This document shows positions 42,203-50,278 of a stretch of 64,000 nt of DNA, one piece after another. The DNA comes from JAPHSX01 sp039714395 (lineage in GTDB: Bacteria; Pseudomonadota; Gammaproteobacteria; Thiohalomonadales; Thiohalomonadaceae). Position numbers and translations under genes: made by a program. Below the pieces are notes generated by a model. It was not told the DNA's origin. It saw only the letters and a list, made by a program, of their open reading frames with translations, and did not search any database. Location: assembly GCA_039714395.1 (NCBI GenBank), contig JBDLJH010000009.1, positions 1 through 64,000 of the forward strand. Direction: 5' to 3'. Numbering within the stretch: the first letter of the stretch is position 1; each line of letters begins with the position of its first letter.

Positions 42203-43726
42203 ATGGTAATGCAAGAGATCCCCTGGGCCACACAGATCGATTTTCCGATCCTGGCCGTGATGCAGCTGCTGCCTCTGGCGGCGGTGATCCTGCTGCTGCT
42301 GGTACGTAAAAACGAAAAGCTGTTATTCCCCATCGCCCTTGCCGCGGCAGTGGTGGAGCTGCTGCTTTCGGTCGAGCTCTATCAGGTGCTGGATCACAGC
42401 TCCACCGCCTTCCAGTTTGGCGAGAGCCTGCAGCTGTTTGGCCCGCTGGCCTACCACGCGGCAGTGGATGGGGTAAGTGTGCTGTTTGTGATGTTCACCG
42501 CGCTGCTCACCCTGCTGGTGGTGATCTATGGCGAGGTGCGTACCTTCCCGCCCAAGGGGCTCTTCCTGGTGACCGTCTTCGCGGTGGAGGCGGCACTGGT
42601 CTCCAGTGTGGTCAGCGTGGACCTGCTGTGGTTCGTGGTGGTGACCGCGCTGCAGTTGCTGCCGGTCAGCTACCTGCTGCACAAGTGGTCGACCTCACCG
42701 GCCAAGGACGTGGCGGTGGCACGCTTTATCCAGTTCATGGGCAGCGGCCTGTTGCTGTTGCTGGCCGGTGTGCTGATGCTGGGCTGGCAGTATGCCGACA
42801 CCACGGGCGGACAGTGGAGTTTCGACTTCTTTGAGCTGGCCAGTCAGCCGATTGCGACGGGGACACAGAGCATCATCTTCTTCCTGCTGTTCTATGGTCT
42901 GGCCGTGCGTATCCCGCTGTTCCCGCTGCACGGATGGTTGCCCAGCGTGGCCGAGCACGGCTCGGTGGCCGTAGCGCCGGTATTCCTGATCGGCCTGAAG
43001 ACCGGCATCTACGGCATCTTCCGTTTTGTGCTGCCGTTGCTGCCAGAGGCGGTACTACAGTGGCACCTCTATGTGATCGCCTTTGCCGTGGCCGGGGTCT
43101 TCTATGCGGCGCTGCTGGCACTCACCCAGGTCAACCTGCGCCGCCTGCTCGCCTTTGCCGTGATCAGCCACTCGGGGATCCTGGTGATCGGGCTGTTCAG
43201 CCTGAGCCACGCCGCCTTCCAGGGGGCGATGATCCTCTCGATCAACTTCGGACTGGCAGGTGCCGGTCTGCTGTTCATGACCGGCATGGTATTCCGCCGT
43301 ACCCGCACCACGCTATTGCGCCAGCTCGGCGGACTGTTCGAGACCATTCCGCTCATCGGTATCACCTTCTTCCTCGCCGGCCTCTCCATCGTCGGCATGC
43401 CGGGCACCCCCGGCTTCGATGCGGCCCATCTCATCCTTGAGGCCTCGATGCACCGTTACGGCGCTGTGGTCACCATGGCCGCCGCACTGGGTAACGTGGT
43501 CGCCGCCGGCTTCCTGCTGTGGGCATTCCAGCGCGCCTTCCTCTCGGCAAGGCCAGAGGGAATGCGTGAGACTGAACCGGTCAACCATGCCGAAATATGG
43601 CTGGCGAGTATCGTTCTGGTCTGCCTGCTAGGGGCCGGCTTCTATTCCGAGCCGCTGCTGGAGCTGGTGGATATGTCACTGGTTAATCTGGGCGAGCTCT
43701 ACGCTCACGCTCCCAACGTCCACTAA
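42203..43726 (+). CDS. NuoM/NuoN-like antiporter subunit 3, divergent at proton-path residues
   Basis: A 507-residue polytopic membrane protein clearly related to NuoM (IPLFPLHGWLPSVAEHG, LIGLKTGIYGIFRF, AFAVISHSGILVIG). Two residues essential for pumping in its relatives are changed: the TM5 Glu position is A149 (VVTALQLLP in place of FWELxLIP) and the TM7 Lys is R236 (AVRIPLFPL). The TM8 Lys is kept. It may be a structural or non-pumping channel subunit. An ATG two codons downstream (MQEIP) is an alternative start. Confidence 0.88.
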   Translation: MVMQEIPWATQIDFPILAVMQLLPLAAVILLLLVRKNEKLLFPIALAAAVVELLLSVELYQVLDHSSTAFQFGESLQLFGPLAYHAAVDGVSVLFVMFTALLTLLVVIYGEVRTFPPKGLFLVTVFAVEAALVSSVVSVDLLWFVVVTALQLLPVSYLLHKWSTSPAKDVAVARFIQFMGSGLLLLLAGVLMLGWQYADTTGGQWSFDFFELASQPIATGTQSIIFFLLFYGLAVRIPLFPLHGWLPSVAEHGSVAVAPVFLIGLKTGIYGIFRFVLPLLPEAVLQWHLYVIAFAVAGVFYAALLALTQVNLRRLLAFAVISHSGILVIGLFSLSHAAFQGAMILSINFGLAGAGLLFMTGMVFRRTRTTLLRQLGGLFETIPLIGITFFLAGLSIVGMPGTPGFDAAHLILEASMHRYGAVVTMAAALGNVVAAGFLLWAFQRAFLSARPEGMRETEPVNHAEIWLASIVLVCLLGAGFYSEPLLELVDMSLVNLGELYAHAPNVH

Positions 43727-43741
43727 GAAGGAGACCGACGC

Positions 43742-45214
43742 GTGCCAGAGCAAGCATTCCCCTATATCAGCCTGATGATCCTCAGCCTGCCGCTGGCGGC
43801 AGTGCTGATCTGGCTGCTCGATGCCTCACGTGCACGCTGGGTCGCGCTGTGTGCCGCACTGTTTGACCTGCTGCTGGCACTCGGCCTGCTCAGTGCCTTC
43901 GACAGCAGTGTGGGTGGCTTTCAGTTTGTTGAGACGGCGAGCTGGATCCCCACACTCAACATCAATTACCAGATGGGCGTGGATGGCCTCTCGGTGCTGT
44001 TCCTGCCGCTGACCACGCTGCTGTTCCTCGGCGTCGTCGTCGTTTCGTGGAACAGTATTCGCAGCATGCCGCAGCTCTACTACATCCTGCTGCTGCTGCT
44101 GGAGACCGCCACCCTGGGGATCTTCACCTCACTGGATACCATCGTCTTCTTCCTGTTCTGGGAGATGTCACTGATCCCCAGCTACTTCCTCATCAGCCTG
44201 TGGGGGATCGGCCCCAATCGTCGCTTCGCCGCCACCAAGTACACTATGCACATGCTCATTGGCGGTGTGCCTCTGCTGTTCGGCTTCGTCCTGCTCGCGA
44301 TCAATCAGGGCGACGCGGGCCTGGTGTTCAATTACCTCAGCCTGCTAGAAAATCCGCTTTCTGCCGAGCTGCAGGGGACCATCTTCCTGCTGATGCTGGC
44401 CGGCTTTGCGGTGAAAACACCGGTTTTCCCGCTACACACCTGGCTACCGACGGTGGCAATGGAGGGGCCGGTCGGCCTCACCGCGATCCTGTTGGGAATC
44501 AAGCTCGGCGCCTACGGTCTGCTGCGTTTCGCCATCCCGCTGGCACCCGATGCGGCGCAGGAGTTCCACTGGCTGCTCGCCGGGCTCGGTGTTATCGGTA
44601 TCCTCTATGGTGCACTGATGGCGGTGGCACAGACCAACCTGCGGCGCATGCTCGCCTTCTCCAGTATCAGTCACGTTGGTCTGGTACTGCTGGGACTCGC
44701 CTCGTTCAATATCGAGGGAATTCAGGGCGCACTGTTCGCCCTGCTCAACTTCACCGTTGTCAGTGGGGGTCTGGTGCTGCTCACCGCCATGCTACACCAC
44801 CGCATCGGTTCCAATGAGGTGCTTAATCTTGGTGGTGTCGCCACCTCGATGCCGCTGCTTGCGGCCTTCTTCTTCCTGTTCGGGCTGGCCAGTCTGGGTA
44901 TTCCCGGAACCAACGGTTTTCCCGCTGAATTTCTTATCATTCTTAGCGCACTTAAGACGCATACCGGTGCGGGTCTTGCAGCCCTGTTCGGTATTGTTCT
45001 CAGTGCAGGTTATCTGCTGGCCTACTACCGTCGTGCCTTTTACGGGCCAGTGAAAAGTTCAGTCGTTGCCGAGGCCATGGATCTACGCGGACGCGAACTG
45101 TTGCTGGTTACCGTCTTCGCCCTGATCATCCTGATTACCGGCCTCTATCCCAGTGCGGTGCTTGATATTACCCGAACCGCCGCAGAGGCGTGGGTGGAGA
45201 GTGTCGGGCATTAA
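43742..45214 (+). CDS. NuoM/MrpD-like antiporter subunit 4
   Basis: A 490-residue PF00361 membrane protein starting with GTG after an AAGGAG site. It has intact E141 (FWEMSLIPSYFLI), K225 (GFAVKTPVFPLHTWLP) and the Lys of GIKLGAYGLLRF. It is closest in style to NuoM. It is the last gene of the Dab cluster and is followed by a strong bidirectional terminator, which marks the operon end. Confidence 0.9.
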   Translation: MPEQAFPYISLMILSLPLAAVLIWLLDASRARWVALCAALFDLLLALGLLSAFDSSVGGFQFVETASWIPTLNINYQMGVDGLSVLFLPLTTLLFLGVVVVSWNSIRSMPQLYYILLLLLETATLGIFTSLDTIVFFLFWEMSLIPSYFLISLWGIGPNRRFAATKYTMHMLIGGVPLLFGFVLLAINQGDAGLVFNYLSLLENPLSAELQGTIFLLMLAGFAVKTPVFPLHTWLPTVAMEGPVGLTAILLGIKLGAYGLLRFAIPLAPDAAQEFHWLLAGLGVIGILYGALMAVAQTNLRRMLAFSSISHVGLVLLGLASFNIEGIQGALFALLNFTVVSGGLVLLTAMLHHRIGSNEVLNLGGVATSMPLLAAFFFLFGLASLGIPGTNGFPAEFLIILSALKTHTGAGLAALFGIVLSAGYLLAYYRRAFYGPVKSSVVAEAMDLRGRELLLVTVFALIILITGLYPSAVLDITRTAAEAWVESVGH

Positions 45215-45230
45215 TTATGGTTGTTCATAA

Positions 45231-45256
45231 AAAAAGGCCGGTTAACCGGCCTTTTT
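45231..45256. terminator. Bidirectional intrinsic terminator
   Basis: A perfect palindrome, AAAAAGGCCGGTT followed by AACCGGCCTTTTT, with further T residues on the plus side. It lies between the convergent Dab operon and the peroxiredoxin-glutaredoxin gene and can terminate both. Confidence 0.92.
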
Positions 45257-45274
45257 TTTGGCAGCCCTGTGGCA

Positions 45275-46003
45275 TCAACCCAGGTACTTCTCCAGATCGC
45301 TGGAGCCACCAACATGGTCACCATTAATAAATACCTGAGGTACCATTTCACTGGCGGTAATGGCGCGCAGGGAGCGCAGGCTGGCATCGCGCCCAAGTAC
45401 GATCTCCTCGTAAGGCATGTCCTTCTCACTTAACAGCAACTTGGCCTTGGCGCAGAAGGGGCAGCCGGGTTTGGTGATGAGGGTTACCGAGGCGGGTGCC
45501 TTTGCATCAGGGTTGATGTGACGCAGCATGGTATCGGCATCGGAGACCTCGAAGGGGTCGCCCTCGATCTCGGGCTCGATGAACTGCTTTTCTACCACCC
45601 CATCCTTTACCAGCATTGAGTAGCGCCAGGAGCGCTTGCCGAAGCCCAGATGTGCCTTGTCGACCAGCATACCCATGCCTTCGGTAAACTCACCGTTGCC
45701 ATCGGGGATAAGGGTGACGTTCTCTGCCTCCTGATCATCCATCCAGGCGTTCATTACAAAGGCGTCGTTGACCGACATGCAGACGATCTCGTCCACGCCG
45801 TTCTCCTTCAGTACACCGGCCAGTTCGTTGTAGCGCGGCAGGTGGCTGGAGGAGCAGGTGGGGGTGAAGGCGCCAGGCAGTGAGAATACTGCTACGGTCT
45901 TGCCCTTGAATAGGTCATCGCTCGTTAAATCCGCCCAGCCATTGTCCTGACGGGTCTTAAAGGTAACGCTCGGTACTTTTTGTCCTTCTCTATTCTCTAA
46001 CAT
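45275..46003 (-). CDS. Peroxiredoxin-glutaredoxin hybrid (Prx5-Grx)
   Basis: A 242-residue fusion: an N-terminal Prx5 domain with the peroxidatic Cys in GAFTPTCSSSHLP and a C-terminal glutaredoxin domain with CPFC (ITKPGCPFCAKAK) and EMVPQVFINGDHVGG. Hybrids of this kind reduce peroxides using glutathione directly. The start MLENREGQKVPSV is chosen over an upstream extension without similarity. Divergent oxyR and an OxyR site immediately upstream indicate peroxide induction. Confidence 0.94.
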   Translation of the reverse strand: MLENREGQKVPSVTFKTRQDNGWADLTSDDLFKGKTVAVFSLPGAFTPTCSSSHLPRYNELAGVLKENGVDEIVCMSVNDAFVMNAWMDDQEAENVTLIPDGNGEFTEGMGMLVDKAHLGFGKRSWRYSMLVKDGVVEKQFIEPEIEGDPFEVSDADTMLRHINPDAKAPASVTLITKPGCPFCAKAKLLLSEKDMPYEEIVLGRDASLRSLRAITASEMVPQVFINGDHVGGSSDLEKYLG

Positions 46004-46078
46004 GGTAAAGCTCCTGTCGTGTGATGGTCGTTGTGTTGAATTTCCGTGAATTATGGCGACAGTTCTCATATAGATAAA

Positions 46079-46115
46079 ATCGTTTATTTCAATTATATTG
46101 ATAGATACAACCTAT
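46079..46115. promoter_or_regulatory. OxyR binding site between prx-grx and oxyR
   Basis: ATAGATACAACCTAT (46101-46115) matches the OxyR element ATAGnTnnnAnCTAT at every defined position. Seven bases upstream, ATCGTTTATTTCAAT (46079-46093) is a weaker second element in the expected spacing. The site is 20 bp before the oxyR start codon and about 75 bp before the prx-grx start, so it could serve both autoregulation and activation. Confidence 0.75.
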
Positions 46116-46134
46116 TAATAAGGCGTGACTGGTT

Positions 46135-47034
46135 GTGAAGCTTCGCGATCTGGAATATCTGGTAGCACTGGATGAGGAAGGCCACTTTGCGCGTGCGGCA
46201 GAACGCTGTTTTGTTAGTCAGCCGACCCTCAGTGGCCAGCTGAAGAAACTGGAGCAGGAGCTGGGAGTGCTACTGGTTGAGCGCACTAGCCGTCAGGTGG
46301 TGATGACCGAGGTGGGTCGGGCAATAGCGGTGCAGGCGCGAAAGGTGCTGGCCGAGTCACGGCAGATCAAGGGTATCGCCGAGAGCTTTCAGGACCCGAT
46401 GGCCGGTGCACTGCAGCTTGGGCTGATCCCCACTGTTGCCCCCTATCTGTTGCCGCTGATCATGCCGCGGTTAAAAAAGGCCTACCCCAATCTCAAACTG
46501 TGGCTGCACGAGCAACAGACCCATGTCTTGATGGAGCGGCTGCGACGGGCTGAGCTGGATCTACTGATCCTGGCGCTACCGGTACCGAGCCATGACTTTG
46601 AGGAGGTGGACCTGTTTCGTGAACCGTTTCAAATGGCGGTACCCAGAACGGATGCACTGGCAAAGCGTGATCATGCACAGCTGTCAGACCTGAATGAGCG
46701 CGAGGTGATGCTGCTGGAGGAGGGACATTGTTTGCGTGAACACGCGCTTGATGTCTGCTTCAGTGCCGGGGCCAGTGAGTACGGGGCCTTTCATGCCACC
46801 AGCCTTGAGACCCTGCGCCACATGGTCGGTGAGGGGATGGGCATCACCCTGATGCCGCAACTGGCAGTCCCCCGGCGCACCAGCAAAAGTGATGAGGTCT
46901 GTTATCTGCCCTTTGAGCACCCGGCACCCAGTCGCCGTATTGGCATGCTTTATCGTAAGGGGAGTTATCGTGCCGAGACCTTTGCCAGGATCGGGGATGA
47001 GGTGAAAGTGGTCGTTGCCGAGCTACCTCATTGA
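46135..47034 (+). CDS. oxyR: Hydrogen peroxide-sensing regulator OxyR
   Basis: A 299-residue LysR-type activator. Helix-turn-helix at about 16-40 (GHFARAAERCFVSQPTLSGQ). The redox cysteines fall exactly at C199 and C208 (EEGHCLREHALDVC), the numbering of E. coli OxyR, where they form the H2O2-induced disulfide. It starts with GTG and is divergent from the peroxiredoxin-glutaredoxin gene, a well-known pairing. Confidence 0.96.
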   Translation: MKLRDLEYLVALDEEGHFARAAERCFVSQPTLSGQLKKLEQELGVLLVERTSRQVVMTEVGRAIAVQARKVLAESRQIKGIAESFQDPMAGALQLGLIPTVAPYLLPLIMPRLKKAYPNLKLWLHEQQTHVLMERLRRAELDLLILALPVPSHDFEEVDLFREPFQMAVPRTDALAKRDHAQLSDLNEREVMLLEEGHCLREHALDVCFSAGASEYGAFHATSLETLRHMVGEGMGITLMPQLAVPRRTSKSDEVCYLPFEHPAPSRRIGMLYRKGSYRAETFARIGDEVKVVVAELPH

Positions 47035-47124
47035 GGTGATAAGTGCTGTAGATTCATGGCGTTGCCTCATATGCTGTGAGAAGATGGTTGTAACGTAAAT
47101 GTAGTGAGAGAAGCGGCAAATAGC

Positions 47125-47955
47125 ATGGAACTTCATTTCACCAAGATGCACGGCCTGGGTAATGATTTTGTCGTCATCGATGCGATCAACAACCCTATTA
47201 CCTTTGTCGACAGTCAGGTACGTACCCTGGCTGATCGCCGTTTCGGCATTGGTTGCGATCAACTGCTGCTGGTAGAGCACTCCCACTCCATGGGTGTTGA
47301 CTTCCGTTACCGCATATTTAATGCCGATGGTTCTGAGGTACAACAGTGTGGCAACGGTGCGCGCTGTTTTGCCCGCTTCGTTCGTGACAAGGGGCTTACC
47401 GAAAAGGATGAGATTGTTGTTGAGACCGCCTCTGGCGTTATCACCCTCTATATCGAGGATGACGGTATGGTGCGGGTCAATATGGGGGTCCCAGATTTTT
47501 CCCCTGAAAGCCTGCCGTTCAACACGCAGGCCGAAAACCTGGTGTATGAGCTGGAGTTGGGGGGGGATGTATTGCCCGTTGGTGTGGTCTCCTTGGGTAA
47601 CCCCCATGTGGTGATGGAGGTTGCGGATATTGAGCAGGCCCCGGTGGATAGTCTGGGGCCGCAGCTCGAGTCGCACCCGCTGTTTCCCGAGCGGGTGAAT
47701 GTCGGTTTTATGCAGGTAATGAGCAAGGGGTATATTCGTCTGCGGGTCTATGAGCGCGGTGCCGCCGAGACCCTGGCCTGTGGCACGGGTGCCTGTGCGG
47801 CGATGGCGATAGGCCACCGCTGGGGACTGCTGACCGATGAGGTAACGGTGAGCCTGCCAGGTGGTGAGTTACGCATTCGCTGGGCGGGTGAGGGTGAGGA
47901 GCTGTGGATGACCGGTCCGGTGAGCACGGTCTTTGAGGGGACGATAAATATATGA
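47125..47955 (+). CDS. dapF: Diaminopimelate epimerase
   Basis: Interconverts LL- and meso-diaminopimelate for lysine and peptidoglycan. The 276-residue protein carries the two catalytic cysteines, C75 (VQQCGNGARCFARF) and C219 (ETLACGTGACAAM), and starts MELHFTKMHGLGNDF. The ATG at 47125 is chosen over a GTG seven codons upstream. Its stop overlaps the DUF484 gene by 4 nt. Confidence 0.96.
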   Translation: MELHFTKMHGLGNDFVVIDAINNPITFVDSQVRTLADRRFGIGCDQLLLVEHSHSMGVDFRYRIFNADGSEVQQCGNGARCFARFVRDKGLTEKDEIVVETASGVITLYIEDDGMVRVNMGVPDFSPESLPFNTQAENLVYELELGGDVLPVGVVSLGNPHVVMEVADIEQAPVDSLGPQLESHPLFPERVNVGFMQVMSKGYIRLRVYERGAAETLACGTGACAAMAIGHRWGLLTDEVTVSLPGGELRIRWAGEGEELWMTGPVSTVFEGTINI

Positions 47956-48644
47956 GTGAACAGAAAGATCAGGCAAGCGAGGGTTTGAGTGAAAGTGCAG
48001 TAGCAGAGTATCTGCGACTCAACCCCGACTTCTTTAATCACCACGAGAAGCTGCTGCTGCAGTTGAGCCTCCCGCATCCACAAAATGGTCGGGCGATCTC
48101 GCTGGTAGAGCGTCAGGTGGGGATTATGCGCGAGCAGAAACAGCAGCTTCGTGATCAGTTGCATCAGCTCACCCTGGCGGCCCGCACCAATGAGCAGCTA
48201 ATGGGGCGCTTTCAGCAAATGATCCTCAAGCTTATCGACAGTGACGGTCTTGATGATGCAGTCAGTTACATTCGTGATGCCCTGCGTGAAGACTTTCATG
48301 CCGACAGGGTGGAGTTACTGTTGTTCGACTGCGAGGGGCAGGAGAATAGCATCGCTCGCGATGACGATCGCCTCAAACCCTTCGCCCGTATCCTTGAGGG
48401 GCGAAATACGGTGTGTGGTCACCTGCGCCCGGAGCAGATGGAGCTGTTGTTTGGTAACGACAGCCTTGATATTGCCTCGGCGGTGGTGATTCCGCTATGT
48501 GATGACAATGGTGCATCCTGCCTCGGTATGCTGGGTATTGGCAGCATCGATGCCAACCGCTATCACGCGGAGATGGGGACGATGTTCGTCAACCATCTGG
48601 GTGCGGTGATGAACCGCATCTTCCGCTCCCACCTGGAGGCGTAG
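47952..48644 (+). CDS. DUF484 family protein
   Basis: A 230-residue cytoplasmic DUF484 protein: VAEYLRLNPDFFNHHEKLL at the N-terminus, RAISLVERQVGIMREQK and a coiled-coil stretch, then a GAF-like C-terminal half (SAVVIPLCDDNGASCLGMLG). The function is unknown, but the gene is consistently found between dapF and xerC. Translationally coupled to dapF. Confidence 0.92.
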   Translation: MSEQKDQASEGLSESAVAEYLRLNPDFFNHHEKLLLQLSLPHPQNGRAISLVERQVGIMREQKQQLRDQLHQLTLAARTNEQLMGRFQQMILKLIDSDGLDDAVSYIRDALREDFHADRVELLLFDCEGQENSIARDDDRLKPFARILEGRNTVCGHLRPEQMELLFGNDSLDIASAVVIPLCDDNGASCLGMLGIGSIDANRYHAEMGTMFVNHLGAVMNRIFRSHLEA

Positions 48645-48645
48645 T

Positions 48646-48817
48646 GTGCCGCACCATGATTAGAGGTACATTCAGAGTTCCCCGAAAGTGCCAGGACAAG
48701 GCGCAGTGCGCAAGCAATGACATGCCCTTGTTAAGTACTGCAACGCAGTCATGGGGCTTTCGGGGGATTCCCTTCGGGCGAGTCGCTGCATGTGTCTCTA
48801 ATCATGGTACGGTGCAC
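48646..48817. repeat. 172-bp palindromic MITE-like element between DUF484 and xerC
   Basis: The left end GTGCCGCACCATGATTAGAG (48646-48665) is matched in inverse by CTCTAATCATGGTACGGTGC-AC (48796-48817), with one mismatch and a 2-nt gap. Inside, CCCCGAAAG pairs with CTTTCGGGG. The element fills the gap completely, from just after the DUF484 stop to 2 nt before the xerC GTG. dapF-DUF484 and xerC are normally adjacent, so this looks like an insertion. Confidence 0.7.
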
Positions 48818-48819
48818 TA

Positions 48820-49728
48820 GTGAAGGCGGCGGCAGAGCAGTGGTTGGAGCGCTACTTTAACCATCTGCAGCACGAGCGTCGTCTCTCCCCACATACCCTG
48901 AGTAACTATCGCCGCGATCTTACCCGTCTGGGCGAGTATTGCGACAGTGTTGATATTGGCAACTGGTCTGAGCTTGGCTCCACCATGGTGCGCAGCTATG
49001 TCGCCTGGCGCCACCGCAAAGGGGCGGGCGGCCGCACCCTGCAACGAGAACTCTCGGCACTGCGCAGCCTGTTCAATTTTCTGCTGCGCGAGGGGGTAGT
49101 TAGCAATAACCCCGGCATCGATATCCCTGCACCAAAGAGCGAGAAAAAGCTGCCCAATGCCCTCGATGTAGACCAGACCACTCACCTGGTAGAGATCGAA
49201 GGGGAAGGACCACTGGTGTTGCGTGACCGTGCACTGATGGAGATTATCTACTCCTCTGGGCTGCGACTTGCCGAGGTGGTGGCGCTGGATATCGACAGTA
49301 TTGACCGCCACGATGCCACGGTGCGGGTAGTGGGCAAGGGGAGCAAGGCACGAGTGGTGCCGGTGGGCAGTGAGGCCCTGAAGGCGCTGCAGCGCTGGCT
49401 CAAGGTTCGGGGTCAGCTGACCTCGCTGGAGGAGCGGGCGCTGTTCGTCAGCCAGCGCGGTAACCGCATCTCGCCACGCAACGTACAGCAGCGTATGCGC
49501 CAGTGGGGCATCAAACAGGGGGTCGATGCACGGGTTCATCCGCACATGCTGCGTCACTCCTTCGCCAGCCATATCCTTGAGTCCAGTGGTGATCTGCGTG
49601 CAGTACAGGAGTTACTGGGACATGCCGATATCGCCACCACCCAGACATACACCCATCTGGATTTCCAGCATCTGGCCAAGGTCTATGATGCGGCCCATCC
49701 CCGGGCCAGAAAGCGACGGGATGATTGA
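48820..49728 (+). CDS. xerC: Site-specific tyrosine recombinase XerC
   Basis: With XerD it resolves chromosome dimers at dif. The 302-residue protein has the N-terminal SAM-like domain (WLERYFNHLQHERRLSPHTL) and the full catalytic set R149, K173, H242, R245, H268 and Tyr277 (ATTQTYTHL). It starts with GTG immediately after a palindromic element, so its ribosome binding region overlaps that element; no clear Shine-Dalgarno is visible. Confidence 0.96.
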   Translation: MKAAAEQWLERYFNHLQHERRLSPHTLSNYRRDLTRLGEYCDSVDIGNWSELGSTMVRSYVAWRHRKGAGGRTLQRELSALRSLFNFLLREGVVSNNPGIDIPAPKSEKKLPNALDVDQTTHLVEIEGEGPLVLRDRALMEIIYSSGLRLAEVVALDIDSIDRHDATVRVVGKGSKARVVPVGSEALKALQRWLKVRGQLTSLEERALFVSQRGNRISPRNVQQRMRQWGIKQGVDARVHPHMLRHSFASHILESSGDLRAVQELLGHADIATTQTYTHLDFQHLAKVYDAAHPRARKRRDD

Positions 49729-49775
49729 GTTTCCGAGTACAACCACAGACATCAAGTTAATCTAAACAAAAGAGT

Positions 49776-49817
49776 AGGCCTCTGATGGACTTTTCTCATC
49801 TCGGGGCCTTTCTTTTT
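49776..49817 (+). terminator. Intrinsic terminator after xerC
   Basis: AGGCC-TCTGATG and CATCTCG-GGGCCT form an interrupted stem (49776-49780 with 49805-49809, plus GATG with CATC), followed by TTCTTTTT. It lies in the 152-bp gap before the DUF971 gene. Confidence 0.65.
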
Positions 49818-49880
49818 CAATAGTTGGTCTCCATCTAATTTTATATAGGTTCTGAACACAGCTATAAGCGTGGAGACTAG

Positions 49881-50252
49881 ATGGAGAAGCAGCGACATTA
49901 TCCTGTTGAAATGATCCTGCACCGCAAGCAGCGGATGCTGGAGCTGCTGTTCGATGACGATGCCCGCTTCAAGCTGCCCTGCGAGTATCTGCGAGTCTAC
50001 TCCCCCTCAGCCCTGGTGCAGGGACACCACCATGTGGGTGCCGTTTTACAGCTAGGCAAAGAGGATGTGAATATCACCGAGATGAAGCAGATAGGCCACT
50101 ATGCGGTGAAGATATTCTTTGATGACAAGCACAAAAGCGGCCTCTTTACCTGGAACTACCTTTACGATCTGGGAGAGAATTATGAAGCTCGGTGGGAAGA
50201 CTATTTAGACCGTCTTCAGCTGGCCGGACATCAACGAAAAGAAGCCTCTTAA
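49881..50252 (+). CDS. DUF971 (GBBH-like N-terminal domain) protein
   Basis: A 123-residue protein made of one DUF971 domain: LHRKQRMLELLFDDDARFKL, PCEYLRVYSPSALVQGH, GKEDVNITEMKQIGHYAVKI and GLFTWNYLYDLGE. The domain is shared with the N-terminus of gamma-butyrobetaine hydroxylase and with iron-sulfur-associated proteins. Stand-alone forms are common in proteobacteria and of unknown function. The next gene starts 27 nt downstream. Confidence 0.9.
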   Translation: MEKQRHYPVEMILHRKQRMLELLFDDDARFKLPCEYLRVYSPSALVQGHHHVGAVLQLGKEDVNITEMKQIGHYAVKIFFDDKHKSGLFTWNYLYDLGENYEARWEDYLDRLQLAGHQRKEAS

Positions 50253-50278
50253 CTAGAGCGAATTGAGAAAGAGAAATC

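Noticed and set aside
47023..47817. Minus-strand open frame opposite dapF
   Set aside because: It is antisense to a strongly supported gene; the translation is not protein-like in domain content.
48817..49572. Minus-strand open frame opposite xerC
   Set aside because: It overlaps the XerC coding region entirely, with no recognisable domain.
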